From Aestuariivita boseongensis (GTDB lineage: Bacteria > Pseudomonadota > Alphaproteobacteria > Rhodobacterales > Rhodobacteraceae), in NCBI RefSeq assembly GCF_001262635.1, contig NZ_JXYH01000012.1, forward strand, positions 22,134-86,133: a DNA stretch of 64,000 bases. The letters run 5' to 3'. A program made the position numbers and the translations under genes. The notes beneath the pieces were generated by a model. That model did not search any database and was not told where the DNA came from. It was given only the letters and a program-made list of their open reading frames with translations. Below are positions 38,963-48,535 of this stretch, in pieces (position 1 is the first letter of the stretch; the number at the start of each line of letters is the position of its first letter).

Positions 38963-41302
38963 TTATTCGCCGTAAGGCACCCAGATGTTCTTGACCTCGC
39001 TTGCGGCGCGCAAAAACGCCTGCGCATCGGCTTGCATCCAGTCGCGTGCGTGTCCGTTGTTCACCCAGGTCCGTTTCAGGTTATGGGCGGCCTCTTTCTC
39101 GATCACCGCAGAGATGTCGGAGGACGAAAAACTCCACACAGCATCCACATTCATATGTCCCGCCAGATGTGGAGCCAGCTCCTCATGCGACCCTGTCAGG
39201 ATGTTCACCACCCCTGCAGGTACGTCCGAGGTTTCAAGGATCTGATAGAAATCCGTGGCCGCCAGCGGGAAGGGCTCGCTTGCCACCAGAACGGTGCGGT
39301 TGCCCATCGCGATGGCGGGCGCCATGACCGACACCAGCCCAAGCAGCGGTGCCTCATCGGCACAAAAGGCCCCGATAATGCCGACCGGCTCATTCATAGC
39401 CAAGGCCACACCGCGGATTGGCACGCCATGCACCCGCCCGTCGTATTTGTCAGCCCAGGCCGCATAGGTGAACAGTCGGTCGATCGCGGCCTCAACCTCT
39501 TCCATCCCGCCGCGTTTGCCGGTCAGGGAGTCGATGCGATGGGCAAACTCATTGGCGCGGGCCGAAAGGTTTTCGCCGATGTAATACAGGATCTGCGCGC
39601 GCAAATGGCCGGTCGTCCTGGCCCAGCCACTGGCAGCATGCGCGGCCTCCACCGCGTTGCGGATATCCTTGCGGTTGGCGATGGGCGCCTGCCCCAGAAG
39701 CCTGCCCTTCTTGTCGAAGATATTCTGCGAATACCCGCCATCGGGCCGTGCCTGTTTGCCACCGATATACAGCTTGGGCGTGCGGTCGATCCCATCCGCC
39801 GGGCCATCCGACCCTTCAAACGCAGTGACGCGCGCCAGCGGTTTGATCTTGCCCTTTGGCCTCGTATAGGCCGCCAGCCCCTCCCAACCGCCTTCGCGGC
39901 CAAAGCCGCTTTCGCGCACCCCGCCAAATCCGGCTGCGGCATCGAACAGGTTCGTGGCATTCACCCAGACAACCCCCGCCACCAGCTTCGGTGCGATATC
40001 CAGCGCAAGGTTCACATTCTCGGTCCAGACCGTCGCGGCCAGCCCATAGCGGGTGTTATTGGCCAGATCGACAGCCTCGGACGGCGTGCGGAACGTGGTC
40101 GAGACCAGAACGGGCCCAAAGATCTCTTCCTGCATCAGAGGGTCGGACGTGGACAGCCCCGTGATCAGCGTCGGTAGATAGAAGCAGCCATTGGCAGGCA
40201 GGGCGGTATCGGCGCGATAGACCTCTCCGGCGGTATTGCTGTCGACCAACTGCGTGATCGTGGCCAACTGAACCGGGTCGACCACAGCGCCCACATCGAT
40301 GCATTTGTCCAGCGGATCGCCCACGCGCAGCCCGTCCATCCGCGCCTTCAGCTTGGCATAGAACGCCTCGGCCACGCCTTCCTGCACCAACAGGCGCGAT
40401 CCGGCGCAGCACACCTGGCCCTGATTGAACCATATCGCATCGACCAGCCCCTCGACGGCGCTGTCCAGATCGGCGTCGTCAAAGACGATATACGGGGATT
40501 TGCCGCCCAGCTCCAAAGTCAGCGCCTTGCCTGACCCCGTGGTGGCCTGACGGATCTTGCGGCCCACGTCGGTCGAGCCGGTGAAGGCAATCTTGTCGAT
40601 GCCGCCATGGGCCACGATCATCTCGCCCACCGCGCCGTCGCCCGTGACGATGTTCACCACGCCCTTGGGCAGACCAGCCTGACGGCAGATATCGGCAAAC
40701 AGAAGCGCGGTCAGCGACGTGTATTCCGCAGGTTTCAGAACCACCGTGTTGCCCATCGCAAGCGCAGGCGCGATTTTCCAGGCCAACATCAGCAGAGGGA
40801 AGTTCCACGGGATGATCTGCCCGCACACGCCCAACGCCTCGCGGTCGGGCAATTCGCTGTCCATCAGCTGCGCCATCCCCGCGTGATAATAGAAATGCCG
40901 CTGCGCCAGCGGCACGTCGATGTCGCGCGCTTCCCGGATGGGTTTGCCATTGTCCAGCGTCTCAAGCACGGCAAACAGCCGCGCGTGTTTCTGCAAAAGC
41001 CGCGCAAGGGCATAAAGATACCGCGCACGGCCCGCGCCACCCAGTTTCTGCCATTTGTCTTGCGCGGCCCGAGCGGCGGACACGGCGGCGTCCACATCGC
41101 CCATGGTGGCCTGAGACAGGGTCGCCAGAACCTCGCCCGTTGCGGGGTTGCGGCTTTCAAACCCGTTCGCCGGTTTGGTGAATTCACCGTCAATGAAATG
41201 ACCAAACCGATCGCCCTGGTCGACCAGCCAGGCCAGCGCTTCGGCCGCGCTTTCGGGGGCGGGTCCATACTCCATCGTCTCGAAGATCTCTTTGACGGTC
41301 AT
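38963..41302 (-). CDS. two-domain aldehyde dehydrogenase
   Basis: 779 residues, much longer than the normal 480-500. Residues 1-490 are a complete aldehyde dehydrogenase with glutamate E264 (LELGGKSP) and catalytic cysteine C298 (FNQGQVCCAGSR). Residues 510-779 are a second, incomplete ALDH-like domain (PVGIIGAFCADEAPLLGL) without the catalytic cysteine. The type is known from Rhodobacterales beside deoC. It probably oxidises the acetaldehyde made by DeoC. The start at 41302 (MTVKEIF) has its ribosome-binding purines supplied by a copy of the 22-base dispersed element. Confidence 0.9.
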   Translation of the reverse strand: MTVKEIFETMEYGPAPESAAEALAWLVDQGDRFGHFIDGEFTKPANGFESRNPATGEVLATLSQATMGDVDAAVSAARAAQDKWQKLGGAGRARYLYALARLLQKHARLFAVLETLDNGKPIREARDIDVPLAQRHFYYHAGMAQLMDSELPDREALGVCGQIIPWNFPLLMLAWKIAPALAMGNTVVLKPAEYTSLTALLFADICRQAGLPKGVVNIVTGDGAVGEMIVAHGGIDKIAFTGSTDVGRKIRQATTGSGKALTLELGGKSPYIVFDDADLDSAVEGLVDAIWFNQGQVCCAGSRLLVQEGVAEAFYAKLKARMDGLRVGDPLDKCIDVGAVVDPVQLATITQLVDSNTAGEVYRADTALPANGCFYLPTLITGLSTSDPLMQEEIFGPVLVSTTFRTPSEAVDLANNTRYGLAATVWTENVNLALDIAPKLVAGVVWVNATNLFDAAAGFGGVRESGFGREGGWEGLAAYTRPKGKIKPLARVTAFEGSDGPADGIDRTPKLYIGGKQARPDGGYSQNIFDKKGRLLGQAPIANRKDIRNAVEAAHAASGWARTTGHLRAQILYYIGENLSARANEFAHRIDSLTGKRGGMEEVEAAIDRLFTYAAWADKYDGRVHGVPIRGVALAMNEPVGIIGAFCADEAPLLGLVSVMAPAIAMGNRTVLVASEPFPLAATDFYQILETSDVPAGVVNILTGSHEELAPHLAGHMNVDAVWSFSSSDISAVIEKEAAHNLKRTWVNNGHARDWMQADAQAFLRAASEVKNIWVPYGE

Positions 41303-41304
41303 TT

Positions 41305-41326
41305 CTTCTTCTCTTTCCAAATACGG
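41305..41326 (-). repeat. copy 2 of the dispersed 22-base element, providing a ribosome-binding site
   Basis: On the minus strand it reads CCGTATTTG then GAAAGAGAAGAAG, identical to the copy at 13373. Two A follow and then the ATG of the aldehyde dehydrogenase, so the purine tract AGAGAAGAAG lies at Shine-Dalgarno distance. Confidence 0.75.
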
Positions 41327-41344
41327 CAAACCGGCATCGGCCAC

Positions 41345-42334
41345 CTAGCCCATCGCATGCCGGTAACTCGCCGAATAGCGGCCCGTGACATGGTGCTCCA
41401 ACTGCCGTTCGATATCACCCAGCAGTGAAGACGCGCCAAAGCGGAACAGATCCGGCTGCAGCCAGCGATGGCCCAACTCGTCCTTCATCAGCGACAGATA
41501 GACCAGCGCGTCCTTTGCCTTGGAAATCCCGCCCGCGGGTTTGTACCCCACGCGATACCCGGTACGCTGGTAGTAGTCGCGGATCGCCCGGATCATCACC
41601 AGGCTGACCGGAAGCGTGGCATTCACGCTTTCCTTCCCCGTCGAGGTCTTGATGAAATCCGCCCCCGCCATCATGCAGACAAGCGATGCGCGCGCCACAT
41701 TGCGCAGCGTGCCCAGTTCTCCGGTTGCCAGGATCGCTTTGACATGTGCCTCACCGCAGGCGTCGCGGAAGGCCCGCATCTCGTCATAAAGCGCCTGCCA
41801 GTTTCCGCCCAGAACGTGCCGGCGCGAGATGACGATGTCGATCTCCTCGGCCCCCGCCTTCACGCTTTCGTCAATCTCCGCCACGCGCAGTTTGAAGGGC
41901 GACAGGCCCGCCGGAAACCCGGTCGATACGGCGGCCACCGGAATGCCCGTTCCCCGCAGCGCCTCAACAGCGGTTTCGACCATGTCGTGATAGACGCAGA
42001 CCGCCCCCACATGCAGGCCGTCCATGCCAAGCGCATCCAGTATATCCGCCCGCACGGGCTGGCGTGCCTTGGCGCATAGCCGTCGCACCCGGTCTTCCGT
42101 GTCGTCACCCGACAGCGTCGTCAGGTCGATGCAGGTCACAGCCTTCAAAAGCCACGCCGCCTGATAGTCTTTCTTCACCGACCGCCGCCCCGGCAGCGTC
42201 GCCGCGCGCCGTTCGATGGCCGAGGTGTTCGCCTGCACCGCCCGCACCCATTGCATATCCAGCGCCATGCCGGGATTGCGGGCATGGGTGATCTGGGGCA
42301 GTTGCGTGGGCTGGGTCAGGGCAGATTTCTGCAT
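41345..42334 (-). CDS. deoC: deoxyribose-phosphate aldolase
   Basis: 329 residues from MQKSALTQPT; a GTG at 42361 would add nine. Catalytic lysines are in AHVKAILATGEL and VGYKPAGGISKA, with DFIKTSTGKESVNAT in between, all intact. It splits 2-deoxyribose-5-phosphate into glyceraldehyde-3-phosphate and acetaldehyde. The 70-residue N-terminal extension is common in alphaproteobacterial members. The aldehyde dehydrogenase follows on the same strand and likely removes the acetaldehyde. Confidence 0.95.
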   Translation of the reverse strand: MQKSALTQPTQLPQITHARNPGMALDMQWVRAVQANTSAIERRAATLPGRRSVKKDYQAAWLLKAVTCIDLTTLSGDDTEDRVRRLCAKARQPVRADILDALGMDGLHVGAVCVYHDMVETAVEALRGTGIPVAAVSTGFPAGLSPFKLRVAEIDESVKAGAEEIDIVISRRHVLGGNWQALYDEMRAFRDACGEAHVKAILATGELGTLRNVARASLVCMMAGADFIKTSTGKESVNATLPVSLVMIRAIRDYYQRTGYRVGYKPAGGISKAKDALVYLSLMKDELGHRWLQPDLFRFGASSLLGDIERQLEHHVTGRYSASYRHAMG

Positions 42335-42427
42335 GGCAGGCTCGTGACTTGTTAAGGGCACAAGATCGCATCTGCGCCTGGCTTTGGCAAGAAATCCGGA
42401 TGTTGACCGGGCGGCAGCAGACCGAAT

Positions 42428-42787
42428 TCAGCTGCCGCGATAGGTCGAATATCCGAAGGGCGACAACAGCAGTGGCACGTGATAATGCGCGTCCGCGTCC
42501 GAGATTCCGAACCGGATGGGAACCACATCCAGAAAGCGCGGATCCTCTGCCCGGGTGCCGCTGGCGGTAAGGTACGCGCCGGCCTCGAATTCCAGCTCAT
42601 AAGTGCCGGTCGCGAATTCCCCTTTGGGCAGGATCGGGCTGTCGGTGCGGCCATCGTCATTCGTCACCATCTCGGCCAGAAGCCGCCGCGCCTGCCCGTC
42701 GATCGCGTATAGCCGGATCGCCAGGCCCGCCGCAGGCACGCCCCGCGCGGTGTCCAGAACATGGGTGGTCAGATATCCGTTGCTCAT
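42428..42787 (-). CDS. uraH: 5-hydroxyisourate hydrolase
   Basis: 119 residues, a transthyretin-related protein. The N-terminal [16 protein letters not shown] and the C-terminal tetrapeptide YRGS are diagnostic and carry the active-site residues (histidine, arginine, serine). It hydrolyses 5-hydroxyisourate, the product of urate oxidation, to OHCU. AGGACAGG precedes the ATG at 42787. It is divergent from the puuE-uraD gene that does the next steps. Confidence 0.95.
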   Translation of the reverse strand: MSNGYLTTHVLDTARGVPAAGLAIRLYAIDGQARRLLAEMVTNDDGRTDSPILPKGEFATGTYELEFEAGAYLTASGTRAEDPRFLDVVPIRFGISDADAHYHVPLLLSPFGYSTYRGS

Positions 42788-42942
42788 TGCGCCTGTCCTG
42801 ATCTTGATGCTTGCCCTTTGGCGTAGCCTAGTTTTGGCTGGGCTGGAAAGGGGCTTGGCGGAAAGCTCTTTCATGATTTTTTTGAAAGCACGCCGGGTTC
42901 AATCGGAATAAGCTGAAAAAGACACGGCAAAGAAAGGCCCAG

Positions 42943-44355
42943 ATGGCACGTTATCCAAGGGACATGATCGGTTATGGCGCGACGCCACCCGACCCCAAAT
43001 GGCCGGGCGGTGCGAAGATCTCCGTGCAATTCGTGCTGAATTACGAAGAGGGGGGTGAGAACAACATCCTCCATGGCGACCCCGCTTCTGAGGCCTTCCT
43101 GAGCGAGATCGTGGGCGCCGCCCCCTGGCCCGGTCAGCGCCACTGGAACATGGAATCGATCTATGAATACGGCGCGCGCGCCGGGTTCTGGCGCCTGCAC
43201 CGGCTGTTCACCGGAGCGGGCATTCCCGTCACGGTCTATGGCGTGGCCACCGCGCTTGCGCGCAGCCCCGAACAGGTCGAAGCGATGACAACCGCCGGGT
43301 GGGAGGTTGCCAGCCACGGCCTGAAATGGGTCGAACACAAGGACATGCCCGAGGACGAGGAGCGCGCCCAGATCGCCGAGGCCATCCGCCTGCATACCGA
43401 AGTCGTGGGCACCCCGCCGCAAGGCTGGTATACCGGGCGTTGTTCGATGAACACGGTACGGCTGGCGGCGGAAACCGGGCAGTTTGCCTATATCTCCGAC
43501 ACCTATGATGATGACCTGCCCTATTGGCTGAATGCCGACGGGCGCGATCAGCTGATCATTCCCTATACGCTCGATGCCAATGACATGCGGTTTGCCACGC
43601 CGCAGGGGTTCAACTCGGGCGATCAGTTCTTTTCCTATCTCAAGGACAGCTTCGACGCGCTTTATGCGGAAGGCGAAGCGGGTGCGGCCAGGATGATGTC
43701 CGTGGGTCTGCATTGCCGTCTCATCGGGCGGCCGGGCCGCGTACAGGCGTTGCGGCGCTTCATCGACTATATTCAGGGCTTTGACGGCGTCTGGTGCCCG
43801 CGCCGCATCGACATTGCCGAACATTGGGCCAGAACCCATCCGCCGCGATCCCGCCCGCGACCCCATCTGATGGAAAAACAGGCCTTCATTGACGCGTTTG
43901 GCGGTGTGTTCGAACATTCGTCCTGGATTGCCGAACGCGCTTTCGATCTGGAGCTGGGACCGGCCCATGACACGGCGGCGGGCCTGCATAACGCGCTGGC
44001 GCGCGTCTTCCGCAGCGCTTCGCGGGAGGAGCGTCTGAGCGTGCTCTGCGCCCATCCGGATCTTGCCGGAAAACTGGCCGCCGCCAAGCGCCTGACCGCC
44101 GAAAGCACCGCCGAACAAGCCAGTGCCGGGCTGGATGCGCTGACCGATGAGGAACGCGCGCAATTCACCGCGCTGAACACGGCCTATGTCGAAAAGCACG
44201 GCTTTCCCTTCATCATCGCGGTGCGCGATCACGACAAGCCAGGCATCCTCGCGGCCTTTCTGAGCCGTGTGGACAATGAAAACGAAACGGAATTTGCTGA
44301 AGCCTGCCGCCAGGTCGAACGCATCGCCCGTCTGCGGTTGGAGGACATGTTATGA
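42943..44355 (+). CDS. fusion of allantoinase PuuE and OHCU decarboxylase UraD
   Basis: 470 residues. Residues 1-305 form a polysaccharide-deacetylase-like allantoinase (PuuE type; YPRDMIGYGATPPDPKWPGG, GWEVASHGLKWVEHKD). Residues 308-470 form OHCU decarboxylase (FEHSSWIAERAF, SVLCAHPDLAGK, HGFPFIIAVRDHD). OHCU decarboxylase makes S-allantoin and allantoinase opens it to allantoate, so the fusion joins two consecutive steps. AAAGG precedes the ATG. It overlaps allE by four bases. Confidence 0.93.
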   Translation: MARYPRDMIGYGATPPDPKWPGGAKISVQFVLNYEEGGENNILHGDPASEAFLSEIVGAAPWPGQRHWNMESIYEYGARAGFWRLHRLFTGAGIPVTVYGVATALARSPEQVEAMTTAGWEVASHGLKWVEHKDMPEDEERAQIAEAIRLHTEVVGTPPQGWYTGRCSMNTVRLAAETGQFAYISDTYDDDLPYWLNADGRDQLIIPYTLDANDMRFATPQGFNSGDQFFSYLKDSFDALYAEGEAGAARMMSVGLHCRLIGRPGRVQALRRFIDYIQGFDGVWCPRRIDIAEHWARTHPPRSRPRPHLMEKQAFIDAFGGVFEHSSWIAERAFDLELGPAHDTAAGLHNALARVFRSASREERLSVLCAHPDLAGKLAAAKRLTAESTAEQASAGLDALTDEERAQFTALNTAYVEKHGFPFIIAVRDHDKPGILAAFLSRVDNENETEFAEACRQVERIARLRLEDML

Positions 44356-45161
44356 GCTATGCCTTTCCCCCCGGCGGCCTTCCGGGGCAAGAGGTTAGCC
44401 CCGTTGGCACCGCCGTCTTCACCACGGCCTATGCGGTACTGCCCGCCGACACACAGCGCGATATCGTCACCAGCCTGTTTCCCGGCTGGATCGGCATGCG
44501 CGCCTGGATCCTGGCGCGCCCGCTCAGCGGTTTTGCGGAAACCTTCGCGCAATACGCGGTCGATCTGGCCCCGGGCGGCGGCAGCGATACACCCGAACCG
44601 GATGCCGGGGCGCAGGCGATCCTTTTCGTGGCCAGGGGTCACGGCGATCTGACAATCGACGGACAGGCACATGCGCTGGAACCGGGCAGCTATGCCTATA
44701 TCCCGCCGGGGGCGGATTGGTCGATCTGGAACCGTTCGGACGACGTGTTGCAATTCCACTGGATCCGTAAACGCTGGGAAGGCGCACCGGGGCTCAGCGC
44801 TCCGGATGCCTTCGTCACCCATGATCGCGACCACGCCCCCAAAGCCATGCCCGATTGCAACGGCGTCTGGGCCACGACCCGCTTTGTCGATCCCGATGAC
44901 CTGCGCCACGATTGCCATGTGAACATCGTGACCTTCCAGCCCGGCGGGCGCATCCCCTTTGCCGAAACCCATGTGATGGAACACGGGCTTTATGTGTTGC
45001 AGGGCACGGCCGAATACCTGCTGAACACCGATTGGGTCAAAGTGGGTCCGGGCGATTTCATGTGGCTGCGTGCCTTCTGCCCGCAGGCCTGCATCGCGAC
45101 CGGGAACGAGCCGTTCCGCTATCTGCTTTACAAAGACGTCAACCGGCATCCCAAGCTGTGA
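44352..45161 (+). CDS. allE: (S)-ureidoglycine aminohydrolase, bicupin
   Basis: 269 residues made of two cupin domains. The C-terminal one has the metal-binding set in GGRIPFAETHVMEHGLYVLQ (glutamate and histidines) and later PQACIATG. It converts ureidoglycine to ureidoglycolate with release of ammonia. Such proteins are often annotated as bifunctional allantoicase; the bicupin is the aminohydrolase. Coupled by ATGA to puuE-uraD and by GTGA to allA. Confidence 0.9.
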   Translation: MSYAFPPGGLPGQEVSPVGTAVFTTAYAVLPADTQRDIVTSLFPGWIGMRAWILARPLSGFAETFAQYAVDLAPGGGSDTPEPDAGAQAILFVARGHGDLTIDGQAHALEPGSYAYIPPGADWSIWNRSDDVLQFHWIRKRWEGAPGLSAPDAFVTHDRDHAPKAMPDCNGVWATTRFVDPDDLRHDCHVNIVTFQPGGRIPFAETHVMEHGLYVLQGTAEYLLNTDWVKVGPGDFMWLRAFCPQACIATGNEPFRYLLYKDVNRHPKL

Positions 45162-45646
45162 GCACCGATCGCGATATCCTCTGCCAGCCTTTGACGGCTG
45201 ACGCTTTCGCTCCGTTCGGGGACGTGCTGGACGCCTCGGGCGAGCCTGACAAGATCATCAATGCGGGCAAATGCGGCCGCTACCATGACCGCGCCCAGCT
45301 GGATTTTGGGCCGGGCGGCCGGGCGGGTATCAGCCTCTTTCACGCGGAACCCCGGCAATTTCCCTATACGCTTGATCTGCTGGAACGGCACCCCGAAGGC
45401 AGCCAGGCCTTTCTTCCGATGACCCAGAACCCTTTTCTGGTCATCGTGTCGGAAACCGCCCATTCCAGGCCGCTGGCTTTCCTGACGGCCCCCGGTCAGG
45501 GGATTAACCTTCACCGTGGCACATGGCACGGGGTCCTGACGCCTCTTGCCGCGCCGGGGCTTTTCGCCGTGATCGACCGGATCGGAGACACCGCCAATCT
45601 GGAAGAACATCGCCTGGATCCGCCCTGGCGCATCCTGCCGGGCTGA
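45158..45646 (+). CDS. allA: ureidoglycolate lyase
   Basis: 162 residues with a GTG start overlapping the allE stop (GTGA); longer frames upstream run inside allE and are not real. FAPFGDVLDASGEPDKIINAG and NLHRGTWHGVL are typical of AllA. It splits ureidoglycolate to glyoxylate and urea. The allantoate-opening enzyme expected between allantoinase and AllE is not in this cluster. PrpD follows 18 bases later. Confidence 0.94.
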   Translation: MSTDRDILCQPLTADAFAPFGDVLDASGEPDKIINAGKCGRYHDRAQLDFGPGGRAGISLFHAEPRQFPYTLDLLERHPEGSQAFLPMTQNPFLVIVSETAHSRPLAFLTAPGQGINLHRGTWHGVLTPLAAPGLFAVIDRIGDTANLEEHRLDPPWRILPG

Positions 45647-45664
45647 CCACGGGAAGGGGCACAG

Positions 45665-47041
45665 ATGAACCATATGACCGACGTCATGGACGGGCAGGGG
45701 ACAACCCTGGCCCGGCTATCTGATTTCGCGCTGAACCTTGCCGCCGATGATATCCCCGCGCCGGTGCTTGAACGCGCGGCGCTGCTCCTTCTGGACACGC
45801 TGGGCATCTGCATCGCTTCCTCCCCGATGGAGGCGGGTGTGCTGGCACGCGACGCTGCCACGCGGCTTTTCGGGGCCGGCGATCCGGCATACGCGGCGCA
45901 GATGCTGTTTGATGGCCGCACCGTCAGCCTTGCCGGTGCAGTTTTCGCCGCAGCGACCCAGACCGACAATCTGGATGGCCATGACGGGTTCAATCCGGTC
46001 AAGGGCCATGTTGGTGTTGTCACAGTGCCCACGCTTGCCGTGCTGGCCCAGCACCTGCCCGATTTGCCCGGCCGGCAGGCGCTGGCGGCCCTTGTTGTGG
46101 GCTATGAGGTGGCAGGCCGCGCCGGGATGGCGCTGCATAACACGGTCAGTGATTATCACACCTCGGGCGCATGGAACGCGCTGGGCGTGGTCGCCATGGC
46201 CGCCCGGCTGCGCGGACAGTCCCCTGAAGTGCTGCGCGAAGCGCTAGGGATTGCGGAATACCACGGTCCGCGCAGCCAGATGATGCGCGAAATCGCCAGC
46301 CCCACCATGTTGCATGATGGATCTGGCTGGGGCGCCCTTGCCGGGATGAGCGCGGCCATCATGGCCGAAAGCGGTTTCACCGGCGCGCCCGCCATCACCG
46401 TCGAAGGGGCAGGGGCCGCTGTCTATTGGGCCGATCTGGGGCAGGTCTGGCAGACGCAGGACCAATACATCAAACCCTATCCCATCTGCCGCTGGGCCCA
46501 TGCGCCCATCGACGCCGCGCGCGAATTGATGCTGACCCATGATGTCACCCACACGCAGATCGAAAAGGTGATCATCCGCAGCTTTGCCAATTCCATCGCT
46601 TTGTACCCGGATATGCCCGACACGACGTCCAAGGCGCAATATTCGCTGGCCTTTGCGGTCTCGGCCATGCTGGTGCATGGGCATATCGGACTTGACCAGA
46701 TTTCAGGAGACGGGCTGCGCGATGAAAACATCGCCCGGCTGGTCGCCGCCACGGAACTGGTGGTGAGTGAAGACCATGAGGCGCTTTTCCCCCGGCACCG
46801 GACGGCGGATGTCGATCTGGTTCTGCGCGACGGGCGTGTCCTGCGTTCGGGCCTGACCCACGCGCGCGGCGGGACCGAACGGCCCTTTGACGCGTCCGAG
46901 ATTACCAAGAAATTCACGGCCTTCGCAGCTCCGGCCGTCGGGGAAAGCCGCGCCTCCGCCATCCGCGATGCCTGCCTTTACCTGACGCGGCCTGATGCAT
47001 CCTTCCGGGCGCTGGGCCAGCTGTTGCAGGATCCGTTGTAA
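45665..47041 (+). CDS. MmgE/PrpD family protein
   Basis: 458 residues. LERAALLLLDTLGICIASS, HDGFNPVKGHVGVVTVPT and PYPICRWAHAPIDAA are MmgE/PrpD motifs (2-methylcitrate dehydratase family). AAGGGG precedes the ATG. No methylcitrate synthase or lyase is present, so propionate use is not indicated; the gene follows the ureide enzymes by 18 bases and may act on a related hydroxy acid. The substrate is unknown. Confidence 0.88.
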   Translation: MNHMTDVMDGQGTTLARLSDFALNLAADDIPAPVLERAALLLLDTLGICIASSPMEAGVLARDAATRLFGAGDPAYAAQMLFDGRTVSLAGAVFAAATQTDNLDGHDGFNPVKGHVGVVTVPTLAVLAQHLPDLPGRQALAALVVGYEVAGRAGMALHNTVSDYHTSGAWNALGVVAMAARLRGQSPEVLREALGIAEYHGPRSQMMREIASPTMLHDGSGWGALAGMSAAIMAESGFTGAPAITVEGAGAAVYWADLGQVWQTQDQYIKPYPICRWAHAPIDAARELMLTHDVTHTQIEKVIIRSFANSIALYPDMPDTTSKAQYSLAFAVSAMLVHGHIGLDQISGDGLRDENIARLVAATELVVSEDHEALFPRHRTADVDLVLRDGRVLRSGLTHARGGTERPFDASEITKKFTAFAAPAVGESRASAIRDACLYLTRPDASFRALGQLLQDPL

Positions 47042-47166
47042 GACTGCCTGCCAAACGGCCAACGGCGGAAATCTGAACTGCCCTGCCGCCTCTGCCCTTG
47101 CAGTGGTAACGGCGTTGGATCATGGTCGGGGCATTCTCTTGCACCGCTGTTTCGGGAGGTCCGACC

Positions 47167-48516
47167 ATGAAAGACGACAATTTTCTGCGCGCCAACAACG
47201 CGCAACATCTGTGGCACCCGATGGGCCATCCCGGCGATATGCGCGCCCATGCGCCAACCATCATCACCGGGGCCGAGGGGTCTTCGATTGTCGATATCGA
47301 CGGCCACAAGACCGTTGATGGTGTGGGCGGCCTCTGGTGCGTGAACCTGGGCTATTCCAATGACCGGGTGAAAGACGCGATCGCCAAACAGCTTTACGAG
47401 CTGCCCTATTATTCGGCCTTTGCAGGCACCTCGAACCCCACGGCCATCGAAGCCTCCTACGTCGTGCGCGAATTCTTCGCCGAAGACGGCATGGCGCGGG
47501 TGTTCTTCACCTCTGGCGGGTCCGACAGCGTGGAAACCTGCCTGCGGCTGGCCCGCCAATACCACCGCCTGCGTGGGGAGCCGACGCGGACCAAGTTCCT
47601 CAGCCTGAAGAAAGGCTATCACGGCACCCATTTCGGCGGCGCGTCGGTGAACGGCAACAACCGCTTCCGCACCGCCTATGAACCGCTGCTGGCGGGCTGC
47701 TTCCACTTGCCCAGCCCCTATCCCTATCGCAACCCGTTCCATGAAACGGATCCGGCGAAGCTGGCCCAGAACATCGCCGCCGCGATGGAGGACGAGATCG
47801 CCTTCCAGGGCGCAGGGACCATCGCCGCCTTCATCATGGAGCCCATTCAGGGCGCGGGCGGCGTGATCGTGCCGGATGCGTCCTTCATGAAGCTGATGCG
47901 CGAGATTTGCGACAAGCACGGCATCCTGATGATCTCGGATGAGGTGATCACCGGCTTTGGTCGCACTGGGTCGTGGTCGGGTGCGCGGCATTGGGGCGTG
48001 CAGCCCGATATGATGAGCACCGCCAAAGGCATCACCAGCGCCTATTTTCCCGTGGGAGCTGCGTTGATGAGCGAGAAGGTCGCCGAGGTCTTTGAAACCT
48101 CGGACGAAGCAGGCGGCATCTTCCACGGCTACACCTATTCCGCGCACCCAGTGGGGGCGGCTGCGGTCACAGCCTGTCTTGAGGAAACGCTGCGCCTGGA
48201 TACCAAAACAAACGCGGCCGCGCGCGGCAAGCAGCTCTACGAAGGGATGCTGGGGCTTCAGCAGAAATACGACATCATCGGCGATGTGCGGGGCGGCGAA
48301 GGCCTCATGACCGGGGTCGAGATCGTGTCGGACAAGGCGGCCAAGACGCCGATGGACATGGCCACGATGAAGCGCATCCACAAAACCGCATATGAGGCCG
48401 GTGCCATGGTGCGTCTGGGGATGAACAACATCCTGATGTCACCCCCGCTGGTGATCACCGAGGGCGAGGTTCAGACGATGATCGACGCGCTGGACAAGGG
48501 GTTTGCGGCAGCGTGA
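47167..48516 (+). CDS. class III (omega-amino acid) aminotransferase
   Basis: 449 residues from MKDDNFLRANN with GGGAGG upstream. The PLP lysine is in MSTAKGITSAYFPVGAALM, the preceding acidic motif is ISDEVITGFGRTGSW, and FFTSGGSDSVET binds the phosphate. Members transfer amino groups from beta-alanine, taurine or similar amines to pyruvate. Its place next to the ureide genes suggests amine handling in purine or pyrimidine breakdown (inference). Confidence 0.9.
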   Translation: MKDDNFLRANNAQHLWHPMGHPGDMRAHAPTIITGAEGSSIVDIDGHKTVDGVGGLWCVNLGYSNDRVKDAIAKQLYELPYYSAFAGTSNPTAIEASYVVREFFAEDGMARVFFTSGGSDSVETCLRLARQYHRLRGEPTRTKFLSLKKGYHGTHFGGASVNGNNRFRTAYEPLLAGCFHLPSPYPYRNPFHETDPAKLAQNIAAAMEDEIAFQGAGTIAAFIMEPIQGAGGVIVPDASFMKLMREICDKHGILMISDEVITGFGRTGSWSGARHWGVQPDMMSTAKGITSAYFPVGAALMSEKVAEVFETSDEAGGIFHGYTYSAHPVGAAAVTACLEETLRLDTKTNAAARGKQLYEGMLGLQQKYDIIGDVRGGEGLMTGVEIVSDKAAKTPMDMATMKRIHKTAYEAGAMVRLGMNNILMSPPLVITEGEVQTMIDALDKGFAAA

Positions 48517-48535
48517 CAGCCAAAGGTCATGCGGG

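Noticed and set aside
45911..45990. Propionate (methylcitrate) pathway from the PrpD-like gene
   Set aside because: No methylcitrate synthase or lyase is nearby; the MmgE/PrpD family is broad.
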